The translations under genes and the position numbers were made by a program. Below the pieces are notes generated by a model that had not been told where the DNA came from, did not search any database, and saw only the letters and a program-made list of their open reading frames with translations. From Trebonia sp. (lineage in GTDB: Bacteria; Actinomycetota; Actinomycetes; Streptosporangiales; Streptosporangiaceae): DNA of 7,824 nt. Shown here one piece after another: positions 1 through 5,875 of this stretch; positions within the stretch are counted from its first letter, which is position 1; every line of letters begins with the position of its first letter. The DNA lies in contig JASHPP010000617.1 of the NCBI GenBank assembly GCA_030038035.1, forward strand, positions 1 through 7,824, read 5' to 3'.

Positions 1-1234
1 CGCGGGCGCCTTGAGTGCCGCGACTGCTGCGAGCGCGCAGCGCCGCGAGCACCGCGAGGGCCGGGCCGTCGCGGGTATCGCCGGCCCTGCTGGCGCGGAC
101 GCTGACCAGCCGGCTGGCCACGGACGCGGCCAGGTCCGTGGCGGTGCTGCCCGCCCCGGCGTCGGTAACGAGCAGTACCTGCGTGCGGGCCGGCGCGGCA
201 GTGCCCGGGGCGACCGTGGCGGGCAGCGCGCGGACATTCACGCTGAGCCCGGCCGCCCACGCCTGGAGTGCCTCGCCGGCGTCGACCGCGCCGCGCACGT
301 CGGGCACTGAGATCGAGAACGTGAGGCCGGCGGGTCCGCTGACACCGATCGGCGTGCCCGCCGCCACTCCGGTGCGCTGCGCCACGGTCACGGTCACGTC
401 GCGGTAGGTGTAGGTGGCGCCGTCTGTGCCGGACAGGACAACGGTCGACGTCCCGTCACCCGCGGGGATGACCCTGAGGGTTCCGGCCGTGACCGCGTCG
501 ACGGCTGTCCCCGGCGCCACCGGGAGGGTCACCGCTCCCGCGGGCTCTGTGCGCCGCGGCCCAGGGCTGCCCGCGCCGGTAAGCCGGGGGTCCGCCGCCA
601 CCGCGCCGACGGGCACCGGCAGGGCATAGCCGACCGCGGTCGCCGACGGGACAGGGACCGGCGCGGACGATGTGGACGGCGCGGACGATGTGGACGGCGC
701 GGACGGCGTGCGCGGAGCCGCTGGCGAGGGCGCGGGAGTTGCGGACGGGCGGCGCGGCGACGGAGCGGCCGCGTGCGGCCGCGGCTTCGGCGGGCTCGTG
801 GTCACTGACGGCGCACGGGTGGGCTTGCTCGCCGCCCGGCTCGAAGTCGCCGCGGGCGTGGGCGTGGGCGTGGGGGTCGGGGTCTGGGTAGTCGCTGTGC
901 CGTGTGTCACGGTCGGCGTGGGGGACGCTGAGGGCTTATGCGTCGGCTTCGGGGACTGGGTGGGGGCGGGGGCCGTTGCTGTCGGGCTCGCCGTTGCTGT
1001 CGGGCTCGGCGTGGCCGTCGGGGTCGCCGTGGCTGTGGGGGTCGGCGATCCGCCGGGTACGGGTGCAGTGGGTGACGCCGTGGGCGTTGGCTGGGTAGTC
1101 GAGACCGACGCGGCGATGGCCGGGCCGGGCCCCGAGACCGTGACCGCGGCCGACACCGCACCGATCACGAGCGGCACCGCAAGAGCCATGGCTTTCTTTC
1201 CCGCGGACCAGCGCGGAAGATAGCGGCTCGCCAT
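1..1234 (-). CDS. Secreted Pro/Ser/Thr-rich protein with degenerate M23/LytM-like domain (partial, runs off left edge)
   Basis: The minus-strand frame starting at the ATG read from 1234 stays open for 411 codons to the window edge with no stop, so the 3' end is missing. The start is preceded by GAAGGGA (1244-1250, minus) at about 10 nt. The N-terminus has Arg/Lys residues, a hydrophobic core (roughly residues 15-35) and an A-x-A site near residue 40, which is a Sec signal peptide. Residues of about 45-195 are a Pro/Thr/Ser/Ala linker of the cell-wall-spanning type. Residues of about 230-330 follow the lysostaphin beta-sheet pattern: V-x-A-G-T-L-R-V-I, then D-G-x-x-Y-x-Y, G-x-P-I-G, and a final strand GLTFSISVP before LQAWAAG. 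The expected zinc ligands (the HxH of M23 peptidases) are absent, so this domain should be non-catalytic. Export is well supported; the M23 assignment is moderate. A catalytic domain could lie beyond the edge. The gene is divergent from the defence-like genes and probably unrelated to them. Confidence 0.72.
   Translation of the reverse strand, partial: MASRYLPRWSAGKKAMALAVPLVIGAVSAAVTVSGPGPAIAASVSTTQPTPTASPTAPVPGGSPTPTATATPTATPSPTATASPTATAPAPTQSPKPTHKPSASPTPTVTHGTATTQTPTPTPTPTPAATSSRAASKPTRAPSVTTSPPKPRPHAAAPSPRRPSATPAPSPAAPRTPSAPSTSSAPSTSSAPVPVPSATAVGYALPVPVGAVAADPRLTGAGSPGPRRTEPAGAVTLPVAPGTAVDAVTAGTLRVIPAGDGTSTVVLSGTDGATYTYRDVTVTVAQRTGVAAGTPIGVSGPAGLTFSISVPDVRGAVDAGEALQAWAAGLSVNVRALPATVAPGTAAPARTQVLLVTDAGAGSTATDLAASVASRLVSVRASRAGDTRDGPALAVLAALRARSSRGTQGAR
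660..704. repeat. 18-bp tandem repeat, 2.5 copies
   Basis: The unit GGCGCGGACGATGTGGAC occurs at 660-677 and 678-695, followed by a half copy at 696-704. On the minus strand it encodes the repeated SAPSTS stretch in the linker of the secreted protein. It looks like slippage expansion inside a low-complexity linker. Confidence 0.85.
972..1043. repeat. Degenerate 18-bp tandem repeat, 4 copies
   Basis: GCCGTTGCTGTCGGGCTC is repeated exactly at 972-989 and 990-1007. Two diverged units follow at 1008-1025 and 1026-1043. On the minus strand these encode Pro-Thr-Ala-Ser hexapeptides near the N-terminal end of the linker. A shorter 6-bp GGGCGT repetition lies close by at about 858-876. Confidence 0.8.
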
Positions 1235-1372
1235 CGGCACTTGTCCCTTCGCCTAGCGGACACCCCCAGTGGCCAATGTGATTATTTGGACGGGAGAGAC
1301 CTGCGAGCGGTTCCCTGGTCGCGGGAAAAATCTGCCGCTAGTGGGGACGCGGCCGTCCTGCCGGTGGGCCCG

Positions 1373-1413
1373 CCCCTCTATTGGTGGTGGGGACCCCACC
1401 ACCAATAGAGGGG
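1373..1413. repeat. 41-bp perfect palindrome (20-bp arms, 1-nt centre)
   Basis: The left arm CCCCTCTATTGGTGGTGGGG (1373-1392) is matched base for base by its reverse complement at 1394-1413, around a single A at 1393. It lies between divergent genes. It could be an operator for a dimeric regulator, a cruciform-forming site, or a relic of a mobile element. It has no T tract and no convergent genes, so an ordinary terminator is a poor fit. Confidence 0.9.
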
Positions 1414-1493
1414 GACGTGCCAATACCCCAATGGGTAGCTCCCCAACTGCGGCACGACGGCTGATGATCGAAGCGACCTACGGAGTGTGACCG

Positions 1494-1531
1494 TCTGTGG
1501 GTGCGGCGCCGGCCGGCACCGCACCCACAGA
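1494..1531 (+). repeat. Inverted repeat / strong hairpin upstream of the effector gene
   Basis: Arms of 13 bp (1494-1506 TCTGTGGGTGCGG; 1519-1531 its exact reverse complement) flank a 12-nt GC-only core that is itself partly self-complementary (CCGGCCGG). No T run follows. It sits about 150 bp before the preferred effector start. It could end read-through, act as an attenuator, or bind a regulator. Confidence 0.8.
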
Positions 1532-1658
1532 AGACTGGCGGTGTGCGAACGCCCGGGCGCCTTGTGGCCGCGCAAGTATGAAGCCCAGTTCGGCGCGGAG
1601 TCCGCGCATTGCAGGCGGCGGCGGGAAAGAGTCGCGGGGAACCGTGTGGGGCCGGGCT

Positions 1659-1664
1659 TATCCT
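1659..1664 (+). promoter_or_regulatory. Possible -10 element for the effector/NTPase operon
   Basis: TATCCT fits the actinobacterial TANNNT -10 pattern. Transcription would begin near 1671, leaving a short leader with GGGA (1671-1674) before the GTG at 1682. No good -35 hexamer is visible at the right distance, so the call is weak. Confidence 0.25.
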
Positions 1665-1681
1665 GTTTTCGGGACGCCTGG

Positions 1682-2038
1682 GTGCGGGTGGTGGTGGTTG
1701 TGGCTCGGGTACGGCATGCGGGGCGCTGGCGGCCGGCAGGGGCGGCCGTGACCTTCGTGCTGGCGGCCGTCGCGGGGGTGGCGGGGGATCGGCTGACGGG
1801 GCATCTGACTGCGGCGCTGGTGGTGTTCGTGATGCTGCTGGCGGCCGGGATGACGGTCACGTACCTGCTGGAGCGGCACGCTCGCAGCCGGACCTCGGGT
1901 GACGGTCCGGGCACCGGCGACGCCGCCGAGCCGGGCGCGGGCTTTGACCTGCGGGGCGCGCGAGGTGTGCAGTTCGGCGAGCACAACCGGCAGGTGAACT
2001 ACTTCGGTGCTGAGCCCGGGCCGGATCGCCGGGAATGA
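1682..2038 (+). CDS. Small two-TM membrane protein with C-terminal RHIM/BASS3-like amyloid motif (putative cell-death effector)
   Basis: With the GTG at 1682 the product has 118 residues. That start has GGGA seven nt upstream and places basic residues (ARVRHAGRWR) just before the first helix. GTG codons at 1646 or 1487 would extend it by 12 or 65 residues of no recognisable domain. Helix 1 is about residues 19-34 (AGAAVTFVLAAVAGVA) and helix 2 about 42-63 (LTAALVVFVMLLAAGMTVTYLL), joined by a tight GDRLTGH turn. A flexible Gly/Pro/Asp/Glu region follows. The C-terminus carries GVQFGEHNRQVNYFG (about 95-109), which nearly matches the N-terminus of the next protein. The stop overlaps the next start in ATGA, implying coupled translation. 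Inferred role: a membrane-disrupting effector switched on when its tail is templated into amyloid. The fold is not the BELL domain usually paired with BASS. The two-helix topology is clear; the function is inferred. Confidence 0.72.
   Translation: MRVVVVVARVRHAGRWRPAGAAVTFVLAAVAGVAGDRLTGHLTAALVVFVMLLAAGMTVTYLLERHARSRTSGDGPGTGDAAEPGAGFDLRGARGVQFGEHNRQVNYFGAEPGPDRRE
1964..2008 (+). other. RHIM/BASS3-like amyloid signalling motif, effector copy
   Basis: This segment encodes GVQFGEHNRQVNYFG close to the effector C-terminus. The G-V-Q-aromatic-G core followed by N-x-Q-x-N resembles RHIM/PP/BASS3 motifs, which have a Q-h-G core within G-x-Q-x-G. The partner copy lies 56 bp downstream in the next gene. 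Amyloid formation is inferred from motif and arrangement. Confidence 0.7.
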
Positions 2039-5000
2039 CGGCCAACAGCAGGGAGCCCGCGCAGGGAGTCCAATACGGCGGCTCTTACAACCAGCAGCAG
2101 AACTATTTCGCCCCTGTCACCCAGCACTTGTTCACCGGCGGGTTCGAGCGACTGCGGGATGTGTGCTTTGATCCGGCGCCGCTGGCGCGGGACCTGGACC
2201 TGGCCCGGTTTACCGGCCGGGAATGGCTGATCGGGCAGATCGACGCGTTCATCGCGCGCCGGCCGCGGGGGTATGTGATCGTGCAGGCTGAGGCGGGGGT
2301 GGGGAAGTCGACGCTGGCCGCGCACCTGGCGGGGACCCGGCCGTGGCTGCATCATTTCACCCGGCTGCCGGGTGGCCGGTCCCCGGAGGCGGCGCGCAAG
2401 AGCCTGGCCGCGCAGCTGATCGCCGCCTGTGACCTGGTGGAGGAGTGGGCGCCGGGGGGCGTGCTGCCGGTGTCGGCGTCGCGGCCGGACTGGTTCAGCC
2501 GGCTGCTGGAAGCAGCAGCCCGCAAGCGGGACCGGCAGGCGGCCGACGGGCAGCGCCGGGAGCCGGTCGTGCTGGTGGTGGACGGGCTGGATGAGGCCGA
2601 GCCCGAGTCGTCCGGGGGCCGGGGGCTGCCGCTGGGGCTGCCGGACAGCTTGCCGGACGGGGTGTTCGTGGTGGCGACCAGCCGGCTGGGTATCGACCGG
2701 GCGCTGCACGCGGTGCGTAATCCGGCCGACTGGCTGCAGATCGAGGTCGAGGGTCTGGACAACCTCGGCGACATGCAACGCTTCATCGAAGGCGTGACCT
2801 CCTCCGCCGACGGGGACGCGCGCCTGGTGAAGACGCTCGTTGAAAACGGTGTGGACCTGGCCTGGTTCCGCGAGACCGTGGCGCGGGCGTGCGGCGGGGT
2901 GTGGATCTACCTGCGGTATGTGCTGGATGAGATCCGGGACGGGGCCAGGAACCCGCGCAGCGTTGGAGAATTGCCCGCTGACCTGGCCGGGTTTTACGCC
3001 GGGCAGGTGGACCGGTGGCGGGGCGCCGCCGACGACGAGGTGGCGCAGCGGCGGTGGGAGCAGGTCCGGCTGCCGTTGCTGGGCGTGCTGGGGGCCGCCC
3101 GCGCCCCGCTGACCGTGGCCCAACTCGCCCGATTCGCCGCGGTGCCGTCGCAGGAGACCGCGCGTATATTCATCGAGGAGAGCGCCCGGGCTTTCCTCAG
3201 TCGCCACGACGATGACCCCTCCGGGATGGTGTGCTACGCGCTGCGTCACCAGAGCCTGCGCGACCTGCTCACTGGCAGCATCCCGCCGCGCCCGGACCTG
3301 CAAAGCACGGCACGTGTACTCGCCGCCCAGGTCCAGATGGCGCATCACCGCATAACCGCCGTGCTGACGCCGCCCGGCGAGCCCGGCACACGCGACTGGG
3401 AGGGGGCAGATTGGTACGCCTGTGAGCATCTCGCCGCACACGCCGCCGTCTGCGGTGAACTGGACAGCCTGGTCAGCGATCCCGGCTTCCTCCTCACTGG
3501 TGATCCTGTTGGCGTCCTGGGCCAGCGCGCCAAGTTGCGTACTCTCGAGGGCAAGCGCGCGCTGGCAGCCTTCGAACTCAGCGTGCACGGCTGGGAACCA
3601 GCCACATGGGCGACCCGCATAGAGCGTCTGGCATGCAACGCGGCTCGGGTAGGCTCCTCCATCCTCACCGCAGCATGCGCAGACGGTTGCCGAGACTGGC
3701 CGGTTCGCTGGGCCGCGTGGGCTGGCCATGGACACTGGAGGCTGGCCGATCACAACAGCACAGTGACTTCGGTGGCGGTCGGGCGGGCCGGGGACCGCGA
3801 CATCATCGTCTCCGGCTCCGCCGACTCCACGGTGCGGATCTGGGACGCGGTCAGCGGCGCTCCGGTCGGCGCCCCACTGGCCGGCCACGACGGCCCCGTG
3901 TATGCGGTGGCGGTCGGACGGGCCGGGGACCGCGACATCATCGTCTCCGGCTCCGACGACTCCACGGTGCGGATCTGGGACGCGGTCAGCGGCGCTCCGG
4001 TCGGCGCCCCACTGGTCGGCCACCGCCGCTCAGTGACTTCGGTGGCGGTCGGGCGGGCCGGGGACCGTGACATCATCGTCTCCGGCTCGGCCGACGAGAC
4101 GGTGCGGATCTGGGACGCGGTCAGCGGCGCTCCGCTCGGCGTCCCGCTGGTCGGCCACGACGGCCTAGTGATGGCCGTGGCGGTCGGGCGGGCCGGGGAC
4201 CGGGACATCATCGTCTCCGGCTCCGACGACTCCACGGTGCACATCTGGGACGCGGTCAGCGGCGCCCGGGTCGGCGTCCCGCTGGTCGGCCATAACGGTC
4301 TAGTTACTGCGGTGGCGGTCGGCCGCGGCGGAAGCCGCGACATCATCGTTTCCGGCTCGGCCGACGAGACGGTGCGGATCTGGGACGCGGTCACCCGCGC
4401 CCCGGTCGGCGCCCCGCTGGCCAGCGAGGACTGGGTGTATGCGGTGGCGGTCGGGCGGGGCGGGGACCGGGACATCATCGTCTCCGGCTCGGCCGACGAG
4501 ACGGTGCGGATCTGGGACGCAGCCATTGGCGAGCTTGGCGCGCCGATGGCTGGCCACGAGGACTGGGTGTATGCGGTGGCGGTCGGGAGGGCCGGGGACC
4601 GGGACATCATCGTCTCCGCCTCCGCTGACTGCACGGTGCGGATCTGGGACCCGGCCACTGGTCACGCGGTTGGCGCCCCGCTGGTCGGCCACGACGGCGA
4701 CGTGTATGCGGTGGCGGTCGGGCGGGCCGGGAACCGCGACATCATCGTCTCTGGCTCCGAGGACGAGACGGTGCGGATCTGGGACGCGGTCACCCGTGCC
4801 CCGGTTGGCGCCCCGCTGGTCGGCCACCACAAGGAGGTGCTTGCGGTGGCGGTCGGGAGGGCCGGGGACCGCGACATCATCGTCTCCGCCTCCGCTGACT
4901 GCACGGTGCGGATCTGGGACGCGGTCACCGGCGACCCGGTCGGCGCCCCGCTGGTCGGCCACGACGGCGACGTGTATGCGGTGGCGGTCGGCCGGGTCGG

Positions 5001-5346
5001 GAACCGCGACATCATCGTCTCCGCCTCCGCTGACTGCACGGTGCGGATCTGGGACGCGGTCACCCGCACCCCGGTCGGCGCCCCGCTGGCCGGCCACGAC
5101 GGCCCCGTTTATACGGTGGCGGTCGGCCGGGCCGGTGACCGCGACATCATTGTCTCCGGCTCCGAGGACAAGACAGTGCGGATCTGGGACGCGGTTACCG
5201 GCGACCCGGTCGGCGCCCCGCTGGTCGGCCACAACAGTGGCGTTGACGCGGTGGCGGTCGGCCGGGCCGGTGACCGCGACATCATCGTTTCCTGCTCCGA
5301 TGACCGGACTATCTTCCTACGACATCACGCTGGAATCTGCTTATAG
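2035..5346 (+). CDS. STAND/NACHT-type NTPase with N-terminal RHIM/BASS3-like motif and 12 WD40 repeats (NLR-like sensor)
   Basis: The 1103-residue product starts at an ATG overlapping the upstream stop (ATGA). Residues 11-26 carry the amyloid-like motif GVQYGGSYNQQQNYFA. The NTPase follows: Walker A AEAGVGKST (85-93, with K91), Walker B VVLVVDGLDEAE (178-189, the D-G-L-D-E signature of STAND ATPases) and a sensor-type FVVATSR (211-217). Residues of about 240-560 are a helical region that should hold the winged-helix and linker parts. From His573 there are 12 repeats of 44-45 residues with the core GRAGDRDIIVSGSADxTVRIWDAV. The last lacks the WD and ends FLRHHAGICL. No effector domain is fused to it, which fits signalling in trans to the two-TM protein. 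Inferred role: the WD40 propellers bind a trigger, the NTPase oligomerises, and clustered N-termini nucleate the effector. The WD40 DNA repeats are nearly identical, implying ongoing homogenisation. The C-terminus may be altered by a frameshift near 5317. Confidence 0.92.
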   Translation: MTANSREPAQGVQYGGSYNQQQNYFAPVTQHLFTGGFERLRDVCFDPAPLARDLDLARFTGREWLIGQIDAFIARRPRGYVIVQAEAGVGKSTLAAHLAGTRPWLHHFTRLPGGRSPEAARKSLAAQLIAACDLVEEWAPGGVLPVSASRPDWFSRLLEAAARKRDRQAADGQRREPVVLVVDGLDEAEPESSGGRGLPLGLPDSLPDGVFVVATSRLGIDRALHAVRNPADWLQIEVEGLDNLGDMQRFIEGVTSSADGDARLVKTLVENGVDLAWFRETVARACGGVWIYLRYVLDEIRDGARNPRSVGELPADLAGFYAGQVDRWRGAADDEVAQRRWEQVRLPLLGVLGAARAPLTVAQLARFAAVPSQETARIFIEESARAFLSRHDDDPSGMVCYALRHQSLRDLLTGSIPPRPDLQSTARVLAAQVQMAHHRITAVLTPPGEPGTRDWEGADWYACEHLAAHAAVCGELDSLVSDPGFLLTGDPVGVLGQRAKLRTLEGKRALAAFELSVHGWEPATWATRIERLACNAARVGSSILTAACADGCRDWPVRWAAWAGHGHWRLADHNSTVTSVAVGRAGDRDIIVSGSADSTVRIWDAVSGAPVGAPLAGHDGPVYAVAVGRAGDRDIIVSGSDDSTVRIWDAVSGAPVGAPLVGHRRSVTSVAVGRAGDRDIIVSGSADETVRIWDAVSGAPLGVPLVGHDGLVMAVAVGRAGDRDIIVSGSDDSTVHIWDAVSGARVGVPLVGHNGLVTAVAVGRGGSRDIIVSGSADETVRIWDAVTRAPVGAPLASEDWVYAVAVGRGGDRDIIVSGSADETVRIWDAAIGELGAPMAGHEDWVYAVAVGRAGDRDIIVSASADCTVRIWDPATGHAVGAPLVGHDGDVYAVAVGRAGNRDIIVSGSEDETVRIWDAVTRAPVGAPLVGHHKEVLAVAVGRAGDRDIIVSASADCTVRIWDAVTGDPVGAPLVGHDGDVYAVAVGRVGNRDIIVSASADCTVRIWDAVTRTPVGAPLAGHDGPVYTVAVGRAGDRDIIVSGSEDKTVRIWDAVTGDPVGAPLVGHNSGVDAVAVGRAGDRDIIVSCSDDRTIFLRHHAGICL
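2065..2112 (+). other. RHIM/BASS3-like amyloid signalling motif, NTPase copy
   Basis: This segment encodes GVQYGGSYNQQQNYFA at residues 11-26 of the NTPase. Aligned with the effector tail, it shares G-V-Q-[FY]-G, N-x-Q-x-N-Y-F, with one residue inserted after the core. Codons differ at many positions, so the match is kept at protein level rather than being a recent DNA duplication. Confidence 0.7.
3751..5343 (+). repeat. Array of twelve ~135-bp WD40-coding repeats
   Basis: The units begin at residues 573, 618, 663, 708, 753, 797, 841, 886, 931, 976, 1021 and 1066 (3751, 3886, 4021, 4156, 4291, 4423, 4555, 4690, 4825, 4960, 5095 and 5230). Ten full units are 135 bp; the fifth and sixth are 132 bp. 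The twelfth is truncated. Long blocks such as the one encoding RDIIVS are almost invariant. Differences cluster at the residues after the repeat's GH (DGP, RRS, DGL, NGL, EDW, DGD, HKE, NSG) and at the SxSxDxT turn (x = G/A/C, A/D/E, S/E/C/K/R). The invariant scaffold with variable surface loops suggests an evolving ligand-binding face. Confidence 0.93.
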
Positions 5347-5526
5347 GACAGCAATCGCTAACCTCCCAAACTCCCAGCCGACGCTCCGTAGGCTAATCAT
5401 CGAGGCAAGTGTGGATCTCTGACCAGGTGGCCCGCGCAAAGCCGGGTACGGCGGAGAAGACATGCTGCACCGACCCAAGGTACTGCCAGCGTGTACGACA
5501 CGCCGGGCGATGTAGGATTCCGGCGC

Positions 5527-5532
5527 TATACT
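5527..5532 (+). promoter_or_regulatory. -10 element of a likely leaderless promoter for the EACC1/caspase unit
   Basis: TATACT lies seven nt before the ATG at 5540, the spacing expected when transcription starts at the A of the start codon. No Shine-Dalgarno sequence is present between them, which agrees with a leaderless mRNA. No clear -35 hexamer is visible. The gene pair could therefore be transcribed independently of the NTPase operon. Confidence 0.5.
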
Positions 5533-5539
5533 TCGGCCC

Positions 5540-5875
5540 ATGGGAGCTGGAGACTTTGATCATATCGAACTATCAGTGTCCGATTATGGGCAGATCGCCG
5601 CGCTCCATGAGTGGTTGAGTTCCGTGCCGGGGGTGTCCGTTCGCCGGGTTGCGGGGATACCGGGTCCCGGAGAACTAGGCGCGCTTGACGTGCTGGTAGC
5701 GGTGGCAGGCAGTGGTGGACTGGTTGCCGCGATCCGTGTCATACCCGAGTTCCTGAAAGCGCGTCGGAGCAGTATCACCGTCAACGCTACGGTCAATGGG
5801 GAGATGTTCTCCATTACCGCCAGTAATGTCGAAAGCGTAATGCCCATACTCGAACGCGCGCTTAATGAGCGATAA
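5540..5875 (+). CDS. EACC1-like effector-associated constant component
   Basis: This 111-residue protein matches my recollection of the EACC1 family pattern: an N-terminal beta strand (DHIELSVSD), a short helix with L-x-x-WL (ALHEWLSSVPGV), a central GPGELGALDVLVAVAGSGGLVAAI segment (about 42-65), a basic RR pair before a strand (ARRSSITVNATVNGEMFSI), and a C-terminal helix (ILERAL). EACC1 proteins were described by Aravind's group as small constant partners of variable effectors in actinobacterial NTP-dependent conflict systems. Their exact role is unknown and they may be adaptors. The segment at 51-66 is hydrophobic but Gly/Ala-rich and does not look like a transmembrane helix. The gene overlaps the next one by 11 nt, so co-translation is likely. 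The start has no Shine-Dalgarno and follows a leaderless-type promoter. Confidence 0.8.
   Translation: MGAGDFDHIELSVSDYGQIAALHEWLSSVPGVSVRRVAGIPGPGELGALDVLVAVAGSGGLVAAIRVIPEFLKARRSSITVNATVNGEMFSITASNVESVMPILERALNER

Larger units (their letters stand above)
1235..1681. other. Divergent intergenic region, no convincing gene
   Basis: This 447-bp stretch separates the minus-strand secreted-protein gene from the plus-strand effector gene, so it should hold both promoters. It contains a 41-bp perfect palindrome (1373-1413), a 13-bp-arm inverted repeat (1494-1531), and an AT-richer patch at 1276-1288 that could belong to the minus-strand promoter. The plus frame is open from a GTG at 1487. The peptide it would add upstream of 1682 is Arg/Cys-rich, has no recognisable fold and is encoded across the 1494-1531 hairpin, so it is treated here as leader. 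I saw no riboswitch or RNA gene that I could support. Confidence 0.6.

Noticed and set aside
1235..1372. c-di-AMP (ydaO-type) riboswitch upstream of the secreted wall protein
   Set aside because: Such genes often have one in actinobacteria, but the minus-strand leader shows no convincing match to the conserved blocks that I know.
1441..1490. Similarity between RRLMIEATYGV-stop (1458-1490) and RRLIIEASVDL-stop (5390-5422)
   Set aside because: The match is about 14 of 20 bases over a short stretch with no flanking similarity. It could be a duplication scar, but chance cannot be excluded.
1487..1681. GTG at 1487 as the effector start
   Set aside because: The purine run GGAG is only one nt from the GTG, the added peptide is Arg/Cys-rich without a domain, and it is encoded across a strong hairpin. 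A start at 1682 (or 1646) is more likely, though not proven.
1999..4023. Long 674-codon open frame on the minus strand
   Set aside because: It lies wholly antisense to the STAND/WD40 gene. Its repeats (DPHRGVVGAGDDD...) mirror the WD40 repeats, and it has no recognisable domain.
4439..5422. 327-codon plus-strand frame inside the WD40 region
   Set aside because: It is an alternate-frame shadow of the repeats with Arg/Ser-rich nonsense. Only its last 35 codons are of interest, as a possible frameshifted C-terminus, reported separately.
5540..5875. Transmembrane segment in the EACC1-like protein
   Set aside because: The hydrophobic stretch VLVAVAGSGGLVAAI is short and Gly-rich and matches the conserved soluble core of the EACC1 family.
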